A stretch of 64,000 nucleotides of DNA from Streptomyces paludis (GTDB lineage Bacteria > Actinomycetota > Actinomycetes > Streptomycetales > Streptomycetaceae): positions 1,550,001-1,614,000 of the forward strand of contig NZ_CP031194.1 of assembly GCF_003344965.1 (NCBI RefSeq), given 5' to 3'. The notes below the pieces were generated by a model. The model had not been told where the DNA came from. It worked only from the letters and a program-made list of their open reading frames with translations, and searched no databases. Positions within the stretch are counted from its first letter, which is position 1; every line of letters starts with the position of its first letter. Of this stretch, positions 27,473 to 36,092 are shown piece by piece. A program made the translations under genes and the position numbers.

Positions 27473-28096
27473 ATGACCGCGCCCGTCGTCCACTCGCTGC
27501 GCGAACAGATCCGCGAGCACATCGTGGAGGGGATCGTCAGCGGGCGCTGGAAGCCGGGCGAGCGCATCGTCGAGCGGCGGATCGCGACCGAGCTGGAGGT
27601 CAGCCAGACCCCCGTACGGGAGGCGCTGCGCGAGCTGGAGAGCCTGCGGCTGATCGAATCGGCACCGAACAAGGGCGTACGGGTACGGAATCTGACCGCG
27701 GCCGATCTGGAGGAGAGCTATCCGGTCCGGGCCGGGCTGGAGCAGATCGCGGCCGAGCTGGCGGCCGAGCGGCTCGCCGCCGACTGCTCGGCGCTGGAGC
27801 CGCATGTCACCGCGCTGTACACGGCGGACCGGCTGGCCGACGGCACGGCGCAGGTGCGGCACACGGTGGGCTTCCACCGGGAGCTGGTGCGGGCGGCCGG
27901 GAACGGGGTGCTGCTGCACACCTGGGAGGGGCTCGGCATCGAGGTCTTCACGGCGCTGTCGATCCGCTGGCTCGGGACCGTACAGAAGTCGTACGCGGAG
28001 GAGCACCAGGAGCTGGTCGAGGCGTTCCGACGGCGGGACCCGGCCATTGGCGCACTGGTGAAGGACCATGTGCTCGGATGCGCACCGCGCGCCTGA
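27473..28096 (+). CDS. GntR-family (FadR/FCD subgroup) transcriptional regulator
   Basis: The 207-residue protein has an N-terminal winged helix (VHSLREQIREHIVEGIVSGR...QTPVREALRELESLRLIES) and a helical FCD-type ligand domain. The latter contains YPVRAGLEQIAAELAAERL and an RHTVGFHRELVRAAGN stretch with candidate metal-binding His residues. FCD regulators sense small organic acids. It sits between sucB and aceE, and a 19-bp perfect palindrome overlaps the aceE promoter 103 bp after its stop, so it is a strong candidate for aceE control. The ATG has AGGAG upstream. Confidence 0.9.
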   Translation: MTAPVVHSLREQIREHIVEGIVSGRWKPGERIVERRIATELEVSQTPVREALRELESLRLIESAPNKGVRVRNLTAADLEESYPVRAGLEQIAAELAAERLAADCSALEPHVTALYTADRLADGTAQVRHTVGFHRELVRAAGNGVLLHTWEGLGIEVFTALSIRWLGTVQKSYAEEHQELVEAFRRRDPAIGALVKDHVLGCAPRA

Positions 28097-28198
28097 TTCG
28101 ACCCTGTATGTCATGAATTTTCGAGCGTCACTCGGTGCCCACTATCACGGCACGGGATGCCAATTCCTTGAGTTCGAGAAGTTTTGCCGTTCAACCCT

Positions 28199-28228
28199 TT
28201 GATCGATCATCGATCAACGACTTACAGT
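28199..28228 (+). promoter_or_regulatory. aceE promoter with overlapping palindromic operator
   Basis: TTGATCGATCATCGATCAA (28199-28217) is a perfect palindrome. Its left end TTGATC forms a -35-like box, with TACAGT at 28223-28228 as a -10 box 18 bp away. A protein bound to the palindrome would block the promoter. The adjacent GntR regulator is the likely binder by position. Confidence 0.55.
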
Positions 28229-28231
28229 CGA

Positions 28232-28255
28232 CGACGGGCTGCACCCAGCCCGTCG
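28232..28255 (+). other. Leader hairpin upstream of aceE
   Basis: A 10-bp perfect stem (CGACGGGCTG with CAGCCCGTCG) has a 4-base loop and lies just after the predicted -10 box, at the very 5' end of the aceE transcript, 63 bp before the start codon. It may stabilise or regulate the mRNA; no U-tract follows. Confidence 0.45.
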
Positions 28256-28318
28256 CCCTGTCCTGCCAGACAAGGCCATCTCTCCACCCCCCTCCAGTCA
28301 GTCCGGAAGGCGGCGACC

Positions 28319-30988
28319 ATGCCCGACCCCGTAGGCAAACTCCCGAGCGAGCTGGACCAGCTCCCGGACCGTGACACCGAGGAGACCGCCGAATGGGCGG
28401 CCTCCCTCGACGCCGTCACCGAACACGCGGGGCCCCACCGGGCCGCGTACCTGATGCGTCGTACCCTCCAGCACGCGGGATCGGCCGGGGTCCCGGTGCC
28501 GGCGCTGCTGGAGACCGATTATGTGAACACCATCCCCACCTCCGCCGAGCCCGTCTTCGACGGCGATGTGGAGATGGAGTCCCGGATCACCGCCTGGAAC
28601 CGCTGGAACGCGGCGGCGATGGTCACCCGCGGCGCCCGCTACGGCGTCGGCGGTCATATCGCCACCTTCGCGTCGGCCGCCTGGCTGTACGAGACGGGCT
28701 TCAACCACTTCTTCCGCGGCAAGGAGGGGGACGGCTCCGGCGACCAGCTCTACATCCAGGGCCACGCCTCCCCCGGCATCTACGCCCGCGCCTTCCTCGA
28801 CGGCCGGCTCACCGAGACCGACCTCGACCACTTCCGCCAGGAGTCCGGCGGCAAGGGCCTGCCCTCGTACCCGCACCCGCGCCGGCTGCCCTGGCTCTGG
28901 GAGTTCCCGACCGTCTCGATGGGTCTGGGCCCGCTCTCCGCGATCTACCAGGCGCGCTTCAACCGCTATCTGACCAACCGCTCCATCAAGGACACCGCCA
29001 ACTCGCACGTCTGGGCGTTCCTGGGCGACGGCGAGATGGACGAGCCCGAGTCGACGGCGGCCCTCGCCCTCGCCTCCCGTGAGCAGCTCGACAATCTGAC
29101 CTTCGTCATCAACTGCAACCTCCAGCGGCTCGACGGTCCCGTCCGCGCCAACTTCAAGATCGTGCAGGAGCTGGAGGCCCAGTTCCGCGGCGCGGGCTGG
29201 AATGTCGTCAAGTCGCTGTGGGGCTCCGCCTGGGACGAGCTGTTCGCGCTGGACACCACGGGCGCGCTGGTACGCCGGCTGCGCCAGGTCCCGGACGCCC
29301 AGTTCCAGACGTACGCGACCCGTGATGTCGCCTACATCCGCCAGCACTTCTTCGGCGTCGACCCGGCGCTGATCGAGCTGGCGAAGCTGCTGCCCGACGC
29401 GAAGATCGCCGAGTGTTTCTTCACCTCGCGCGGTGGCCACGAGGCCCGCAAGGTGTACGCGGCGTACCGTGCGGCGCTCGCCCACAAGGGCGCGCCGACC
29501 GTGATCCTCGCGCAGACGGTGAAGGGCTACACGCTCGGCGCCGGCTTCGAGTCGCGCAACGCCAACCACCAGATGAAGAAGCTCTCCGGCGAGCAGTTCC
29601 GCGCCATGCGCGACCTGCTGGACCTGCCGATCCCGGACTCCAAGCTGGACGAGAGCCTCGTCCCGTACGGCCACCCGGGCGCCGACTCCCCCGAGGTCCG
29701 CTACCTCCAGGAGCGCCGCGCCGAGCTGGGCGGTCCCGCGCCGGCCCGCCGGGTGCACGCGGTGGCGCTGCCCGAGGCGCCCGACAAGCCGTTCCAGGCG
29801 GTCTACAAGGGCTCCGGCAAGCAGTCCGTGGCGACGACCATGGCGTTCGTCCGTCTGATGAAGGACCTGATGCGGGACAAGGAGACCGGCAAGCGCTGGG
29901 TCCCCATCGTCCCGGACGAGGCGCGCACCTTCGGTATGGAGGCGCTGTTCCCGTCGGCCGGTATCTACTCGCCGCTGGGGCAGACGTACGACCCGGTCGA
30001 CCGCGACCAGATCATGTACTACAAGGAGGCCAAGGACGGCCAGATCCTCAACGAGGGGATCACCGAGGCCGGCTCCATGGCCGACTTCATCGCCGCCGCC
30101 ACGTCGTACGCGACGCACGGCGAGACGATGATCCCGTTCTACATCTTCTACTCGATGTTCGGCTGGCAGCGCACGGGCGACCAGATGTGGCAGCTCGCCG
30201 ACCAGCTCGGCAAGGGCTTCATCGTCGGCGCCACGGCCGGCCGTACGACCCTGACGGGTGAGGGCCTCCAGCACGCGGACGGCCACTCGCACCTGATCGC
30301 GTCCACCAACCCGGCGTCGCTCAACTACGACCCGGCGTTCGCGTACGAGATCGCGGTGATCGTCAAGGACGGTCTGCGGCGGATGTACGGGCCCACGCCC
30401 GAGGATGTCTTCTACTACCTGACGGTCTACAACGAGCCGATGCCGCAGCCCGCGATGCCCGAGGGCGTCGAGGAGGGCATCCTCAAGGGCCTGTACCGCT
30501 TCAAGGAGGGCACCCCGGCCGCCGCCGACGCCCCCCGTACCCAGCTGCTGGCGTCCGGTACGGCGATCCACTGGGCCCTGGCGGCTCAGGAGCTGCTCGC
30601 CGCCGACTGGGGCGTGACGGCCGACGTCTGGTCCGCCACCTCCTGGACCGAGCTGCGCCGGGACGCGCTGGAGGCCGACGCGGCGCTGCTCCGCGGCGAG
30701 CAGCGGGTGCCGTACGTGACGCGCGCGCTGTCCGGCGCGCCGGGTCCGGTGCTCGCGGTCAGCGACTGGATGCGGCAGGTGCCGGACCAGATCAGCCAGT
30801 GGGTCGAGCAGGACTACACCTCGCTCGGTACGGACGGCTTCGGCCTCTCCGACACCCGCGACGCGGCCCGCCGGCACTTCGGTGTCGACGCGCAGTCGAT
30901 CGTGCTGGCGGCGCTGGCGCAGCTGGCCCGCCGGGGCGAGGTCAAGCCGGAGCAGGTCGCGGAGGCCCGGGCGCGCTACGGTCTCTGA
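28319..30988 (+). CDS. aceE: Pyruvate dehydrogenase E1, homodimeric type (AceE)
   Basis: The 889-residue thiamine-diphosphate enzyme decarboxylates pyruvate and passes the acetyl group to an E2 lipoyl domain. The ThDP signature begins [10 protein letters not shown] and ends near [13 protein letters not shown]; other AceE blocks include [13 protein letters not shown] and [20 protein letters not shown] 28319 is preceded by GGAAGG; the frame is open 45 codons upstream into the promoter, so that longer form is rejected. It is preceded by a GntR regulator and a palindromic operator. Confidence 0.96.
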   Translation: MPDPVGKLPSELDQLPDRDTEETAEWAASLDAVTEHAGPHRAAYLMRRTLQHAGSAGVPVPALLETDYVNTIPTSAEPVFDGDVEMESRITAWNRWNAAAMVTRGARYGVGGHIATFASAAWLYETGFNHFFRGKEGDGSGDQLYIQGHASPGIYARAFLDGRLTETDLDHFRQESGGKGLPSYPHPRRLPWLWEFPTVSMGLGPLSAIYQARFNRYLTNRSIKDTANSHVWAFLGDGEMDEPESTAALALASREQLDNLTFVINCNLQRLDGPVRANFKIVQELEAQFRGAGWNVVKSLWGSAWDELFALDTTGALVRRLRQVPDAQFQTYATRDVAYIRQHFFGVDPALIELAKLLPDAKIAECFFTSRGGHEARKVYAAYRAALAHKGAPTVILAQTVKGYTLGAGFESRNANHQMKKLSGEQFRAMRDLLDLPIPDSKLDESLVPYGHPGADSPEVRYLQERRAELGGPAPARRVHAVALPEAPDKPFQAVYKGSGKQSVATTMAFVRLMKDLMRDKETGKRWVPIVPDEARTFGMEALFPSAGIYSPLGQTYDPVDRDQIMYYKEAKDGQILNEGITEAGSMADFIAAATSYATHGETMIPFYIFYSMFGWQRTGDQMWQLADQLGKGFIVGATAGRTTLTGEGLQHADGHSHLIASTNPASLNYDPAFAYEIAVIVKDGLRRMYGPTPEDVFYYLTVYNEPMPQPAMPEGVEEGILKGLYRFKEGTPAAADAPRTQLLASGTAIHWALAAQELLAADWGVTADVWSATSWTELRRDALEADAALLRGEQRVPYVTRALSGAPGPVLAVSDWMRQVPDQISQWVEQDYTSLGTDGFGLSDTRDAARRHFGVDAQSIVLAALAQLARRGEVKPEQVAEARARYGL

Positions 30989-31076
30989 CCGTTTTTGACG
31001 GTCTTTGACTGTCTTTGGACCATCTCCCGACGGTCTACTGACGGTCTCTGACGGCGCATGTGTATATAGCAGGTTG

Positions 31077-31109
31077 GGGAGCCCCTGTCACTCGGTGTCA
31101 GGGGCTCCC
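31077..31109 (+). terminator. Hairpin terminator after aceE
   Basis: An 11-bp perfect stem (31077-31087 with 31099-31109) lies between aceE and the WYL regulator. Just upstream, several copies of TGACGGTCT-like sequence (30987-31052) form a short degenerate direct repeat. Confidence 0.65.
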
Positions 31110-31123
31110 TGCATGATGGATAT

Positions 31124-32095
31124 ATGCGTGCTGCCCGGCTCATCAAGATGGTGCTCCTGCTCCAGTCCAGACCCTCCATGACCGCGGGCGAACTGGCCCG
31201 TGAACTCGAAGTCTCCGAACGGACCATCACCCGCGACGCGCAGGCCCTCTCCGAGGCCGGGGTGCCGGTGTACGCGGACCGGGGCCGGACCGGCGGCTAC
31301 CGGCTGATCGGCGGCTACCGCACCCGGCTGACCGGGCTGGCGCGCGGCGAGGCCGAGGCGCTGTTCCTGTCCGGGGTGCCGGGCGCGCTGCGCGAGATGG
31401 GGCTCGACGATGTCTCCTCGGCGGCCCGGCTGAAGGTCTCGGCGGCGCTGCTGCCGTCGCTGCGGGACGCGTCGGACACGGCGGCGCAGCGCTTCCATCT
31501 GGACGCGCCCGGCTGGTACCAGGAGCCCAGGACGCCCGAGCTGCTGCCGGTGGTCGCCGAGGCGGTCTGGGGCGACCGGCTGCTCTCGGCGCGCTACCGG
31601 CGCCGGGACGCCGAGGTGGAACGGCGGCTGGCACCGTACGGCCTGGTCCTGAAGGCGGGGGTCTGGTACCTGTGCGCCTCCGTCTGCGCCGAGAAGGCTT
31701 TCCGGGTGTACCGGATCGACCGGTTCACCGCGGCGGAGCCCTTGCAGGAACGTTTTTCTCGGCTGGAGTCCTTTGACCTCCCCGCTTTCTGGGACGAGCG
31801 CGCCGCCGAGTTCGCCCGCTCGCTGCTGTGCGCGGAGGTCGTCGTACGGCTCACCGCCGAGGGCGCGCGCAGACTCCCGCAGGTCGCGGACCGGGTGGCC
31901 GCGTACGAGGCCCTGGCGGCGGCGGCGCCGGACGCGGCGGGTCTGCTGACGGTCACCCTGCCGGTGGAGTCCCTGGACGTGGCGTACGACCAGCTGCTCG
32001 CGCTGGGCCCGGAGGCCGAGATCCTCGAACCGGCCTCGCTGCGAATCCGCTTCGCGGAGACGGCGGACCGGATGCGGGGACTGTACGACACATGA
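31124..32095 (+). CDS. YafY-type transcriptional regulator with WYL domain
   Basis: The 323-residue protein has an N-terminal helix-turn-helix (RLIKMVLLLQSRPSMTAGEL...ITRDAQALSEAGVPV) and a WYL ligand-sensing domain containing VWYLCA. A C-terminal WYL-associated segment has LDVAYDQLLALGPEAEIL. WYL proteins sense nucleotides or other small ligands and often control stress or defence genes. It is a lone gene after the aceE terminator; targets are unknown. The start ATG lies very close to the terminator hairpin, with only a weak GGAT ribosome site. Confidence 0.9.
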   Translation: MRAARLIKMVLLLQSRPSMTAGELARELEVSERTITRDAQALSEAGVPVYADRGRTGGYRLIGGYRTRLTGLARGEAEALFLSGVPGALREMGLDDVSSAARLKVSAALLPSLRDASDTAAQRFHLDAPGWYQEPRTPELLPVVAEAVWGDRLLSARYRRRDAEVERRLAPYGLVLKAGVWYLCASVCAEKAFRVYRIDRFTAAEPLQERFSRLESFDLPAFWDERAAEFARSLLCAEVVVRLTAEGARRLPQVADRVAAYEALAAAAPDAAGLLTVTLPVESLDVAYDQLLALGPEAEILEPASLRIRFAETADRMRGLYDT

Positions 32096-32192
32096 CGGCG
32101 CCCTCTCCGGCCCTCCCCCTCACCCTCCTCTCAGCGGCGAAACAGCGGCTCCGCGTGCGCGGCCCCGCGCCAAGCACGATGCTTGACCCGTG

Positions 32193-32726
32193 ATGGACGA
32201 GACGGAGTTCTGGGAGATCGTCGACAGCACCCGCGAGGCCGCCGGCGGCGACCCCGTGGACCATGCCGATGTGCTGGTCGAGCGGCTCCTCCAGCTCGAC
32301 CCCGACTCCGTACTGGACTTCGCGCGGCACTTCGAGGCCCGCTACAACCGCGCGTACCACTGGGACCTGTGGGGCGCGGCGGCGGTGCTGCTCGGCGGCG
32401 CGAGCGACGACGCCTTCGACTACTTCCGCTGCTGGCTCATCGGCCAGGGCCGGGAGATCTTCGAGGGCGCGCTGCACGACCCGGACAGCCTCGCCGAGCT
32501 GCTGGACGACTTCGACGAACGGGTCGACGGCGACGGCGAGGAGCTGGGCTACGCGGCGGACGAGGCGTACGAGCAGCTGACCGGCGTCGTCGCCCCCGCC
32601 CTCGGCATCCCGCCCCAGCCCGCCGAGCCGACGGGCGCCCCGCTCGACTTCGAGAGCGACGCGGCGCTCGCGGAGCGCTTCCCGAGGCTGTGGGAGCGCT
32701 TCGGCCCGGAGATCGGCCCCACATGA
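32193..32726 (+). CDS. DUF4240 domain protein
   Basis: The 177-residue acidic protein begins MDETEFWEIVDSTREAAGGD, the characteristic DUF4240 opening, and continues with YNRAYHWDLWGAAAVL and FDYFRCWLIGQGREIFEGAL. It appears cytosolic and helical. ATG 32193 was taken; a GTG one codon upstream is equally possible. It converges with the acetyltransferase gene with only 5 bp between stops. Function is unknown. Confidence 0.82.
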   Translation: MDETEFWEIVDSTREAAGGDPVDHADVLVERLLQLDPDSVLDFARHFEARYNRAYHWDLWGAAAVLLGGASDDAFDYFRCWLIGQGREIFEGALHDPDSLAELLDDFDERVDGDGEELGYAADEAYEQLTGVVAPALGIPPQPAEPTGAPLDFESDAALAERFPRLWERFGPEIGPT

Positions 32727-32731
32727 CCCGC

Positions 32732-33238
32732 TCAGGTCAGCGGAAGCGCCATGGACACATCGTCCACATACACGCCGTCGAGCAGGAACTCCTCGCGCGC
32801 GACGCCCTCCACCACGAACCCCTCCGACGCGTAGAGCCGCCGCGCGGCCGTGTTGTGCCCCAGCACACGCAGCGTCAGCCGGCGCGCCCCCTGGTTGCGC
32901 GCGTGCAGCGCCCCGGCGCGCAGCAGCGCACGGCCCACCCCGCGCCCGCGCGCCCACTCCTGGACGGCCAGGCCCTGTATCTGCCGTACGTGCGCGTTGC
33001 TGACGAGCGGCGAGGGCCTGCCGATCCGGATGTACCCGGCGAGCGCCTCCTCGCCCCCGCCGTCCACCGCCTCGGCCACCAGGAACTGTTCCGGCGGATG
33101 CCGCGCGTCGAAGAACGGCCCGTACGGAACCTCCGGCCGCGGCGTCACCGCGTGCAGCGTCGACCACACCGCGCGGTCGACCAGGTTCAGCGCCTCGTCG
33201 TCGGAGCGGGCTGCCGGGCGAATCCGCGGGACGTCCAT
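32732..33238 (-). CDS. GNAT-family N-acetyltransferase
   Basis: The 168-residue protein has the GNAT core. The acetyl-CoA loop is VQEWARGRGVGRALLRAGA (a Q/RxxGxG/A-type loop), followed by the motif B helix RNQGARRLTLRVLGHNTAARRLYASEGF. The N-terminus MDVPRIRPAARSDDEALN is typical. The C-terminus carries LDGVYVDDVSMALPL, as in protein- or amine-acetyltransferases. The substrate cannot be assigned. It is divergent from the epimerase gene at 33274. Confidence 0.88.
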   Translation of the reverse strand: MDVPRIRPAARSDDEALNLVDRAVWSTLHAVTPRPEVPYGPFFDARHPPEQFLVAEAVDGGGEEALAGYIRIGRPSPLVSNAHVRQIQGLAVQEWARGRGVGRALLRAGALHARNQGARRLTLRVLGHNTAARRLYASEGFVVEGVAREEFLLDGVYVDDVSMALPLT

Positions 33239-33273
33239 GCCGCAACTGTGCCACGGGGCGCGGGAGAGGCAGG

Positions 33274-34170
33274 ATGGAACCCATGAGGATCGCGGTCACC
33301 GGTTCCACCGGGCTCATCGGTACGGCGCTTGTGCGCTCCCTGCGCGCGGACGGTCACGAGGTGGTCCGTCTGGTCAGACACCCGGCCCGGGAGGCCGACG
33401 AGATGACCTGGGACCCCGAGCGCCAGAGCATCGACGCCCGCGCCCTCAACGGCTGCGACGCCGTCGTCCACCTCGCCGGCGCGGGCATCGCGGGCCGGCG
33501 CTGGAGCGACGCGTACAAGAAGCGCATCCGCGACAGCCGGCTCCTCGGCACCGCCACGATCGCCGACGCCATCGCCTCCCTGGACACCCCGCCCCGGGTC
33601 TTCGTCTCCGGCTCCGCCATCGGCTTCTACGGCTACCAGGGCGACCGCGAACTGGACGAGGGCGCGCCTCCCGGCGACGGCTTCCTGCCCTCCCTCTGCG
33701 TCGAGTGGGAGGAGGCCGCCCTCGCCGCGGAAGAAGCCGGCGTACGCACCGTCCTCGCCCGCACCGGCCTGGTCGTCTCGGCGGCGGGCGGCGCCTGGGG
33801 CAAGCTCTTCCCGCTCTTCCGCGCGGGCCTGGGCGGACGGCTCGGCGACGGCCACCAGTACTGGTCCTTCATCTCCCTCCACGACGAGGTGGCCGCCCTG
33901 CGCCACCTCATCGACACGGACACCCTGGAGGGCCCGGTCAACCTCACCGCGCCCCACCCGGTCACCAACCGCGAGGTCACCACCGCGATGTCCCAAGTCC
34001 TCCACCGCCCCGCCCTCTTCCCGGTCCCGGCACCGGCGCTGCGCCTGGTCCTGGGCGACCTGGCGGCCGACATCACCGGCAGCCAACGAGTCCTCCCGAA
34101 ACGCCTCTTGGACTCCGGATTCACCTTCGCCTTCCCAACGGTGGCCGAGGCGGTACGAGCAGCCGCGTAG
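33274..34170 (+). CDS. TIGR01777-family NAD(P)-binding epimerase-like protein
   Basis: The 298-residue extended SDR protein has the nucleotide motif AVTGSTGLIGTALV, VVHLAGAGIAGRRW, SGSAIGFYGYQGDRELDE with the catalytic Tyr region, and a C-terminal DUF1731-like segment (RVLPKRLLDSGFTFAFP). This family includes cell-division-associated SulA-like epimerases without a defined substrate. The start could be ATG 33274 or 33283. The downstream gap to 34602 contains repeat copy B. Confidence 0.9.
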   Translation: MEPMRIAVTGSTGLIGTALVRSLRADGHEVVRLVRHPAREADEMTWDPERQSIDARALNGCDAVVHLAGAGIAGRRWSDAYKKRIRDSRLLGTATIADAIASLDTPPRVFVSGSAIGFYGYQGDRELDEGAPPGDGFLPSLCVEWEEAALAAEEAGVRTVLARTGLVVSAAGGAWGKLFPLFRAGLGGRLGDGHQYWSFISLHDEVAALRHLIDTDTLEGPVNLTAPHPVTNREVTTAMSQVLHRPALFPVPAPALRLVLGDLAADITGSQRVLPKRLLDSGFTFAFPTVAEAVRAAA

Positions 34171-34219
34171 CGGCGGTTATTGGCCGGCGCCCGCCCCGGG
34201 ACGTCTGGGCGCCGGCCGT

Positions 34220-34412
34220 CCACCGGCGGGAGGGGGCCGGGGTCGCAGGAGGTGACGTCCCCGGATGTAGAGCGTGATTTGTGCCGCTGTACGGCCCGCA
34301 GTCGGCCGATATGCCGCACGCGGCGTTCGGGGGTCCGGGGGTGTCCCCCGGGAAAGCACAGCATGCATCCGGGGATGCGCCTCCGGAGTGCCCCGGCCCC
34401 CGGCACCGGGAC
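34220..34412. repeat. Duplicated intergenic element, copy B (inverted relative to copy A)
   Basis: About 193 bp; its reverse complement matches 23736-23897 almost base for base. It differs by an extra about 30-bp GC palindrome (the CCCGGGGGACACCCCCGGAC region on the minus strand) and small changes. On the plus strand it shows AGGAGGTG followed by a GGATG-TAG start-stop. Both copies lie in gaps upstream of flavoprotein genes (lpdA and the oxidoreductase at 34603). The rest of the 34171-34602 gap holds a small CCGGGGGC hairpin near 34554-34571 and nothing else clear. Confidence 0.8.
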
Positions 34413-34602
34413 AACCGGGCCCAGCCCAAACCGACGCCCAGACCACGGCCCCCCAGCCGGGAGGCGCGACCGCCCCCCATGCATCGGTGACCCCCGCCGC
34501 GCGCGTACGCCCCGCCCCCCTTAGGTCCCTAGTCTCGGGCTCGACTCGGACGTTCCGGGGGCTCGCCCCCGGCCTAGCCGCGCCGACCTCGGGGAGGGGC
34601 AC

Positions 34603-35970
34603 GTGCTCAGCACCGCCATGAACGGCGCGCCAAACGCGCCGAGCGCGCCAAGCGCGCATCACGCGGACGTCGTCATCATCGGCGCCGGCATCGCGGGCCT
34701 GTCCACGGCCCATCACCTGACCAGCGCCGGCGTAACAGTCGCCGTCCTGGAGGCCGCCCCTTACGTCGGTGGGCGGATGGCGACCGACGAGGTGGACGGT
34801 TTCCGGCTGGACCGCGGGGGGCGTCCGCTCATCACCTCGTACCCCGAGCTGCTGCGGACGCCGGGGCTGGAAGGCGCCGCGGTGCGGATGTTCGCGCCGG
34901 GCGTCCTCGTGCACAGTGACGGACGCAACTACCGCACCGGTGCCGTCGGAAGCACCCGGAGCGCACGGAGCGCACTGACCGTGGCGCGCGCCCTCGCGAG
35001 CGCCCCCCGCCCGCCGCTCGGCGGGGCCGGTGGCGCGCTCGACCAGGCACGGCTGAGCGCCGCGCTGGGCCGGCTCGCGGCGACGCCGACGGACCGGCTG
35101 CTGGCCCGGCCGGAACGTACCGCGCGGGAGGCGCTCGCGGCGCGCGGGCTGCCGGCCCGTACGGTCAGCGGCTTCGTCCGGCCGCTGCTGTCCGCGCTGC
35201 TCTGCGACCCGGAGCTGACCACGTCGAGCCGGTGCGCGGATCTCGCGCTGCGCGCGTTCGCGCGGGGGCGGCTGTTCGTCACCGCGGGCGGCGCCGCGAC
35301 GCTGCCCGAGCTGCTGGCGCGGACGCTGCCGCCGGGCACGGTCCGTACGGGGGTGTGTGTGACGGACGCGTCGATCAACAACGTCACGACCAAGGAGCAC
35401 GGCGAGATCGGCTGCCGTTCGCTCGTCCTGGCGACCGGCGCGCGGGCGGCGGCCGAGTTACTGCCGGGGCTGCGCGTGCCGGACTTCCACGCGGTGACGG
35501 TGCTGCACCACACCGCGCCGACGCCCCCGTTGACGGATCCGCTGCTGCTGCTGGACGCCGACCGGGGCGGCCCCGTCGCGCACACGGCGGTGATGAGCGC
35601 GGTCGATCCGTCGCGCGCGCCGCGCGACCGGGTGCTGATCTCGTCGGCGGTGCTGGGCACCCCGCCCCCGGCGGCCGAGCTGGACCGTACGGTCCGGGCG
35701 CATCTCGCGCGGCTGTACGGGACGCCGACGGACGACTGGGAGCTGCTGGCGGTCCATCACGACCCGGAGGCGGTGCCCGCCATGTCGCCGCCGCACGATC
35801 TGCGCCGGGCGGTCCGGCTGCTGTCCGGGCTGTATGTGTGCGGCGATCACCGGGACACGAACACGGTGCAGGGGGCGCTCTTCTCGGGCCGCCGCGCCGC
35901 CCACGCGGTCCTGCGCGATCTGGGCGTACGCCCGGCGCGCGAACAGGCGTCGCTGTCCGCCGTGGCCTGA
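34603..35970 (+). CDS. FAD-dependent oxidoreductase (amine oxidase/phytoene desaturase-like) with a TTA codon
   Basis: The 455-residue flavoprotein has the N-terminal dinucleotide motif VVIIGAGIAGLSTAHHLTSA, then EAAPYVGGRMATDEVDGF. The C-terminal FAD motif is LYVCGDHRDTNTVQGALFSGR. The layout fits the NAD(P)/FAD amine-oxidase superfamily; substrate is unknown. GTG 34603 has a long GGGGAGGGG ribosome site. Codon 286 (35458-35460) is TTA, so translation should depend on the bldA tRNA and be linked to differentiation. The N-terminus carries an Ala/Pro/Asn/Ser stretch before the motif. Confidence 0.88.
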   Translation: MLSTAMNGAPNAPSAPSAHHADVVIIGAGIAGLSTAHHLTSAGVTVAVLEAAPYVGGRMATDEVDGFRLDRGGRPLITSYPELLRTPGLEGAAVRMFAPGVLVHSDGRNYRTGAVGSTRSARSALTVARALASAPRPPLGGAGGALDQARLSAALGRLAATPTDRLLARPERTAREALAARGLPARTVSGFVRPLLSALLCDPELTTSSRCADLALRAFARGRLFVTAGGAATLPELLARTLPPGTVRTGVCVTDASINNVTTKEHGEIGCRSLVLATGARAAAELLPGLRVPDFHAVTVLHHTAPTPPLTDPLLLLDADRGGPVAHTAVMSAVDPSRAPRDRVLISSAVLGTPPPAAELDRTVRAHLARLYGTPTDDWELLAVHHDPEAVPAMSPPHDLRRAVRLLSGLYVCGDHRDTNTVQGALFSGRRAAHAVLRDLGVRPAREQASLSAVA

Positions 35971-36036
35971 CGTCCCGGGCCGCGACCACAACCACGGCCG
36001 CGGCCACGACAACGGCCACGGCGAGCACCCAAGTCT

Positions 36037-36077
36037 CCGGTCCCGTCCGGGCGTCGACCTACCCCGGGCGGGACCGG
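36037..36077. terminator. Bidirectional hairpin terminator
   Basis: A 15-bp stem with one G-T wobble (36037-36051 with 36063-36077) sits between the convergent oxidoreductase and NsdA-like regulator genes. Confidence 0.75.
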
Positions 36078-36092
36078 CTCAAGCCACACCCG

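Noticed and set aside
30989..31076. TGACGGTCT repeats after aceE as a regulatory array
   Set aside because: Copies are few and degenerate, and they lie between the stop and a terminator; no evidence of function.
34274..34490. Short frames within the duplicated element as genes
   Set aside because: The reading frame differs between the two copies and no conserved peptide results.
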